Source: Halisarca cf. caerulea
Taxonomy: Eukaryota > Porifera > Demospongiae > Chondrillida > Halisarcidae
Length of the DNA: 64,000 bases
Direction of reading: 5' to 3'
Assembly (NCBI GenBank): GCA_963170055.1
Contig: CAUJGJ010000003.1
Coordinates: 130,001 to 194,000 of the forward strand
The notes under the pieces were generated by a model. That model saw nothing but the letters and a program-made list of their open reading frames with translations, was not told the DNA's origin and did no database searches. The position numbers were made by a program, and so were the translations under genes. This document shows positions 1-64,000 of this stretch, one piece after another; the stretch's first letter is position 1; each line of letters starts with the position of its first letter.

Positions 1-317
1 ATGTACACCACTTGCACTCATTTCGCACAATTAAGAGAATAAAAATGGTGTATCTGTCATCACTAAAAGCTGCCAATCTAAGATTCGAGCTGGAGTAGTT
101 TCTAAAGTTCTGTTATATTCTAATTTTGTCTGAAATTCTATAATCATCAGGGCAAACAATTTACCACATGTCTTCTAATTTTTTGTCTGAGAGAAGTTTA
201 GAGAAATTTCGTCATATGGAAATCAAATCACCTTTTCCAGAAAATGATATTTGTCATATGCGTAGCTATAGTCGATTGCTTTATTGTTGTCATTAATGTT
301 TACTCGACTACTGCTAC

Positions 318-458
318 AGTGCCACACACATGCACACACAGTGTCACACACCCACACATGAACACTACCCCCACACCCACGAACACAACACCCACACCCA
401 CACACTCACACCCACACACACACACACACTGACACACACACACACACATACACACTGG

Positions 459-524
<66 letters not shown>

Positions 525-554
525 TAACACACATACAGATGCATACATACATTG

Positions 555-617
<63 letters not shown>

Positions 618-808
618 AACAAACAAACAACATACACACACACACAAACAAACAACATACACACACACACAAACAAACAACATACACACACACGTGCACA
701 CAAACAAACAACATACACACACACATCACATACACACACACACACAAACACACATACACACAAAACACACACAAACATTCACACAACACACACACAACAC
801 ACACACGC
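318..808. repeat. (CA)n microsatellite with variants
   Basis: Nearly continuous CACA with CCCACA, AACA and ATACA interruptions. Open frames through it in several phases are artefacts. Confidence 0.98.
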
Positions 809-812
809 ACGT

Positions 813-1925
813 ATGGTACAAGTCAAAAGTAACTTACAGTCTCACATGCGATCGTTTGCACGATCAGGCAATAATCGCACGAGACTACCACAATCAAAAT
901 CACGAGATCGTGTACAATATTCGCGCAAATCTTGAGCACAAACATCTTCCTCTTTAGCCATAGTCATGAGAATTACAAGCATTCTCTCTGAAAAACACGC
1001 AGCTCCAGATTGGGCAGGCATCTTTTCCAACAGTTTTGACTTTTCGTTCAGTCAGTTTGTCATCCTGAGCCATAGCTTTGTATAAAAATATTTACATGCA
1101 GGCGTGTCTGTCTTTCGCAGGTGAGTTATGTCCAGTTTTGGCCATAACTCAAAATGGCTGCCCTTTTGGAAGCATTCAAAATACACGCTTTGTTTTGCTT
1201 TCTGCATAAGATTATGGTGACATTTACTAGTTCTTTTGTATTCTGAACATATTGAAGTTATGTTGGTACACTTTTAACGATTGTCTACGACGACTTGATC
1301 CCGCTAACAGCATTTTTTAGGTACTGTAAAATCAAGAAAACGGCGAAGAGGCGGTGGTAAAAATCTCAGCTTCTGAACACACCAGTAAGTTCAAACAACT
1401 CCTTAGGTTCAATAACTAACTGAAAGATTCCTGGAGCCTGGTAGCTCAAAGCACGGCTGTTATGTCCAGGGGTTTACTTCCTTTTCTGAGGTCTCAAGCC
1501 ACAAAACACGGGGCATAACTCGAACGGTAAAAGGTACAGAGCTCCAGGAATCTTTCACCGTGGTTTCGACTATTGGAAACACGATGGACCTACTCACGAT
1601 CCTCCAAGTTGAGATTTTTACCACCGCCTTTTTTAAAGAAATTTTCCGCTCGAACACAACTCTTCTTGAGCCTGTTGTCACATGCTGTCATCTGTTCTAC
1701 GAAAGCGTTAGGTCATATTTTTTGTATACTCGCGCATTCGTTCCGTTTGAACATGATGTCTTCACCAAAATCAGGCTATCTGCGCGTGACAAACCCTTGT
1801 GGTTACCGCTATAATGAAATTCATTGCGCAAAGCCGTATAACGTTACATTTATGGCTGGATTCGGACATAACACACCTGCGTTGGTCTTCCCAAACACTT
1901 TCTGTTCTTGACCATCCCTGTCGCT
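813..1925 (+). repeat. Dispersed repeat, copy 1, interrupted by a TIR element
   Basis: 813-1,117 and about 1,882-1,925 match, in reverse orientation, the segment about 5,714-6,059 (for example CCATAGTCATGAGAATTACA in both). The match breaks at 1,118-1,879, where a TIR element is inserted. Family unknown. Confidence 0.8.
1118..1879. mobile_element. TIR element of the CAGGT...TTATGTCC family, copy A, with CG target duplication
   Basis: Ends read CAGGTGAGTTATGTCC and, inverted, CAGGTGTGTTATGTCC, flanked by CG on both sides. The related repeat at 5,714-6,059 has a single CG at the matching place, so it acts as the empty site. The interior has a strong inverted repeat (1,350-1,368 with 1,610-1,628; 1,423-1,437 with 1,541-1,555, both perfect) and no transposase. 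Non-autonomous DNA element; superfamily not identified. Confidence 0.8.
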
Positions 1926-2562
1926 TGGTGTTTTGTGATAGTACTAGAGTAAAAACGCCAATTCGTCCAGATACAAATTTGGCCACCCGATACTTCATAC
2001 CGATAAAGGCTATGAACTTACAACTCCTGTCAACCATAGCCCTCTATGCAGTGGTAGGTAGAAGTTTCTAGCCAGATGTTTGTGAGCCATCTGTGATCAT
2101 GCATGTCGTGAGTTCATACGAGTCCTCACGTTTAATTAACCTTTGTATCATCGAAGAATCAACTTTACAGCAAAATTTCCTACCAATCATTCGTTCCAAT
2201 TCAGCCGAAGAAAGCTCATTGTCCTTTTTGAGCTCCTCATTCATGAATTTGGCTACTTTTGTTGTGATGCTGCTTGGTCGGCCGCTACGTTGTCAATCCT
2301 CTCCAAAGTATAGCAAAACAGCCATCTTGATCAAATATCCACTTACTAGTTCACACTTTGATTGCGAGCGGTAAGTGCAAAATTTTATACAATTATCACA
2401 TACTTGCACGAGTAAAAACAATACTTGCAGCATGTTTGAATGTAGTTTGACTAGAAACTTTCACCCACCACTGTATGTACTGGTAGCAGTTAGAAATTTA
2501 GGTGCTTTTGTTGTCCATTTCAGGAATAGGAGCGATTCATCTCCTGTGGCCAAATAAATGAG

Positions 2563-2924
2563 TACCGTATATCTTCTAATTTTTCGGCAAGGCAAAGTTC
2601 AGAAAAACAACGTCATTTAGAAGAAGAATAGCCTTTTAGCCAAGCCTGACGAAATATTAGAAGCATGACGAATAATTAGAAGTCGCAGGAGGCCATTTTT
2701 ATATGGGTAATACAAATGGCCGCCTTTAGTTTGAGCACAATTGCTGCTGTTAGAGGATACCCTGTCTATAAGGATAGTTGGGAACCAAGCGTTAGTGACG
2801 AGGAATTGGAAGAGTGACGAGGATTTAGAAGACGAATAAATTCAGCAAGAATTAGAAGAAAACTGCAACGTTTGTCTCAACTGCCGAAAAATAAGAATGC
2901 CAAAAAATTAGAAGATATACGGTA
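2563..2924. mobile_element. TIR element, TACCGTATAT family, copy 1
   Basis: Starts TACCGTATATCTTCTAAT and ends with its inverted copy (ATTAGAAGATATACGGTA). 362 bp, no coding capacity. Same family as 34,711-35,246. Fragment-like sequence (TTCTAATTTTTTGTCTGAG, about 170-225) suggests another remnant at the left edge. Confidence 0.85.
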
Positions 2925-3073
2925 TTTGGCCACTTATATGTAATATGTATCTACAGTTGTTTTCTCAGCTGATTCAATTCGGAAGGTTCTGAAACATTCA
3001 CGGCAAATCACAATGTATATCCCCTAGTTTGCTATAAATTTTCAGCTCCAAAGTGTTCAAGTAGGTTAGATTA

Positions 3074-3590
3074 AAACAGATGATGTTGCATACGCTTGAA
3101 ATCTGGACTTGTGCAAACTCATACTCACGAGAATGTGAGTTCACCGCGTAGGGTGGTAACCTAGAACTATAGACACTGTGCCAGAGAACTTTTTGCACTA
3201 TTGTGAAAAGCTCCTGCATGCATGTTGCAATATATACTTATAATTTTAAGACCATGCATTGTAGACACAAGATTTTTATAGGTTGTCAAGAATTAGCTGA
3301 TCTACATAAAACTACTGTTAAATGTGCGTGATCATGGTACGCACCTCATTGCAACATGCATGCAGGAGCTTACTCAAATAGTGCAAAAGGTTCTAGCATA
3401 GTGTCTATAATTCTGGGTTACCAGCCTATGCAGTGAATTCATGTTCTTGTGAGTATATATATTAATCTAAATATGTACCATATTTGTTCGAATAAAAGCC
3501 GGGCTCAAATAGAGGCCAGGGCTTCTGTTAGAACAAATACGGTATATGCATTTGCACAAGGCCAGATTTTTAGCATGCATATAATCAACT
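3074..3590. repeat. Inverted repeat with about 115-bp arms, right arm interrupted
   Basis: The arm about 3,113-3,230 is the reverse complement of about 3,352-3,462 (shared TGCAACATGCATGCAGGAGC). Pairing resumes between 3,074-3,125 and 3,544-3,590 beyond a small palindromic element at 3,476-3,544. A foldback structure of about 0.5 kb. Confidence 0.8.
3476..3544. mobile_element. 69-bp palindromic mini-element
   Basis: Ends TACCATATTTGTTCGAATA and, inverted, TACCGTATTTGTTCTAAC. Almost the whole unit is TIR. It interrupts the right arm of the 3,074-3,590 inverted repeat. Confidence 0.7.
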
Positions 3591-3599
3591 CTCTCTCTC

Positions 3600-3600
3600 A

Positions 3601-3667
<67 letters not shown>

Positions 3668-3692
3668 GTACACACATACATAGACACACACA

Positions 3693-3749
<57 letters not shown>

Positions 3750-3774
3750 GTACACACATACATAGACACACACA

Positions 3775-3826
<52 letters not shown>

Positions 3827-3909
3827 CACACACACACATGCACACACACGCGCGTGCGCACGCACACACCCACACACCCACACACCCACACACCCACACA
3901 CCCACACAC
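3600..3909. repeat. (CA)n microsatellite
   Basis: Two CA blocks separated by near-identical TACGTACACACATACATAGA spacers, ending in CCCACA repeats. Confidence 0.98.
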
Positions 3910-4956
3910 TGTGCCTACTGTATATGTGGTGGTACTGGTAGATTGTTATGACATTGACAGTACTTGTCTGTAAATGCACCAATAATTCTTTAATGCTCTG
4001 AATCCTCAAATAGCAAGCATAATTGGGCCGTAGAAGTACTCTTTTATATGCAGATAGCCTTAATTTGAGTGCTCAGTACACTAATTCCTGCAAAACAGAC
4101 ATTCATTTGCCATTTTGTCCTTCTTCAGGGAGTTTTTTGAGCACTCATGCAAGCTATAACCACGTCTAGTACTTTCGTTGCAACTGTAGGCCATGCAATG
4201 TTCAGGAATGAATGCAAAGCCTTCTTTACTAATTTCTAATCGAATTTGCTCGCCTGTATTTCGGAAAGTTGCTATCTAATACCATACACACATGTATCAA
4301 CTATTTCTTTTGTGACATAATTGTGTGTCATAGGGCAAGATGGCTCTCGATCACAAAATAATGACGGAAAGTAGCCGATTTTGAAGCATTTATGAGCATT
4401 TGCAAAGGATTTTAAAGTTACCACTGTTATTTCTACCAAATTTTCATCCATTAAGTGAGAAAAGTTTTTTGCTGTCATTGGCCCTTTAAACAACATGCGC
4501 AAATACATAGTTACATTAGAAAAGTCATTATTTGGCTTAGGGGAGAAATTAGTATTTTCTTCCTGCCTGTGAGGCCCTCATGCATTCAACAAAGCTTAAG
4601 GATTAGCTTGCAAACACCACAGAATCTGCAGTTGTGTATACTGTAATACAATGAGTTATCGTGAATTAATAAAACACAATTCTATAATTACCTCACTGTA
4701 CTGTTTGTATTTTGATCATGCACCCAGCTTTGAAAGTGTTGTGATTTTACCACATGCCTTAAAACCATTTGCAGGCCCCATTGTGACCTATTCTGGCCTC
4801 CGTTTGGACATAACATACTCGAGTAGGGGTGGTGAATTTTAGTGAGAATATGGTAAATGTATATAAACTTGGGTCATTGAAGGGTTTGTTATAGAGATAT
4901 GCTCCACGGTCATTGTACATATGCATGATTTATCTTATTGTCTGTATTTTATGTAG

Positions 4957-64000
<59,044 letters not shown>

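Larger units (their letters stand above)
1..4956. other. Region left of first recognised exon: repeats only
   Basis: No coding exon could be supported here. It holds microsatellites, a dispersed repeat with an insertion, one 362-bp TIR element, an inverted repeat and a 69-bp palindromic element, listed separately. The stretches 1-165 and 3,910-4,956 show nothing definite, apart from a possible further remnant of the CAGGT TIR family near 4,803-4,820 (GGACATAACATAC). This is either a long intron or DNA upstream of the gene. Confidence 0.5.

Overview
The window is eukaryotic nuclear DNA. It has spliced genes with GT-AG introns, long dinucleotide microsatellites and many transposons. The RNF213-type gene, the Mag/K02A2.6-like Gypsy element, the restriction-endonuclease-type retrotransposon, and the Tc1/mariner- and pogo-like elements together suggest an invertebrate animal such as a sponge or cnidarian. 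I cannot name the species, and 'metazoan' is an inference.

One host gene dominates the + strand. From about 4,957 to the right edge I can join 46 exons by acceptor, donor and reading phase into one open frame of about 8.1 kb (about 2,700 codons), with no stop and no phase break. It lacks its start, which lies left of the window or is unrecognised, and it runs off the right end. The product is a giant AAA+ protein of the RNF213 (mysterin) family. It begins with a helical N-terminal/stalk region (exons 1-20). A P-loop-like module follows, GHPG|DGKS, split by an intron (exons 21-22). Then come an AAA+ unit with GETGVGKT, FLDE and a CNPHRG sensor loop (exons 30-36) and a second AAA+ unit with GEPGSSKT, FMDE and a TNH sensor loop (exons 39-43). 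The C-terminal E3 ubiquitin-ligase part would lie beyond position 64,000.

Layout. 1-4.9 kb: upstream or intronic DNA with (CA)n tracts, an inverted repeat and several small terminal-inverted-repeat (TIR) elements. 6.4-11.3 kb: a decayed Gypsy LTR retrotransposon on the minus strand (two 246-bp LTRs, ATATT target duplication) nested in a pogo-like element. 12.5-13.7 kb: a compound CA/TC microsatellite. 14.8-28.4 kb: introns loaded with Tc1-like remnants, foldback repeats, a retrotransposon C-terminal fragment and a TIR family with CG target duplications. 31.7-40.6 kb and 50-64 kb: the exon-dense parts of the gene. 44.3-49.8 kb: one intron made almost entirely of (TA)n tracts, a pogo-like element, a nearly intact R2/R4-type retrotransposon on the minus strand, and a TIR element.

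I see no rRNA, tRNA, CRISPR array or bacterial-type gene. Introns hold at least eight recurring repeat families, several nested in one another, so their relative insertion order can be read.
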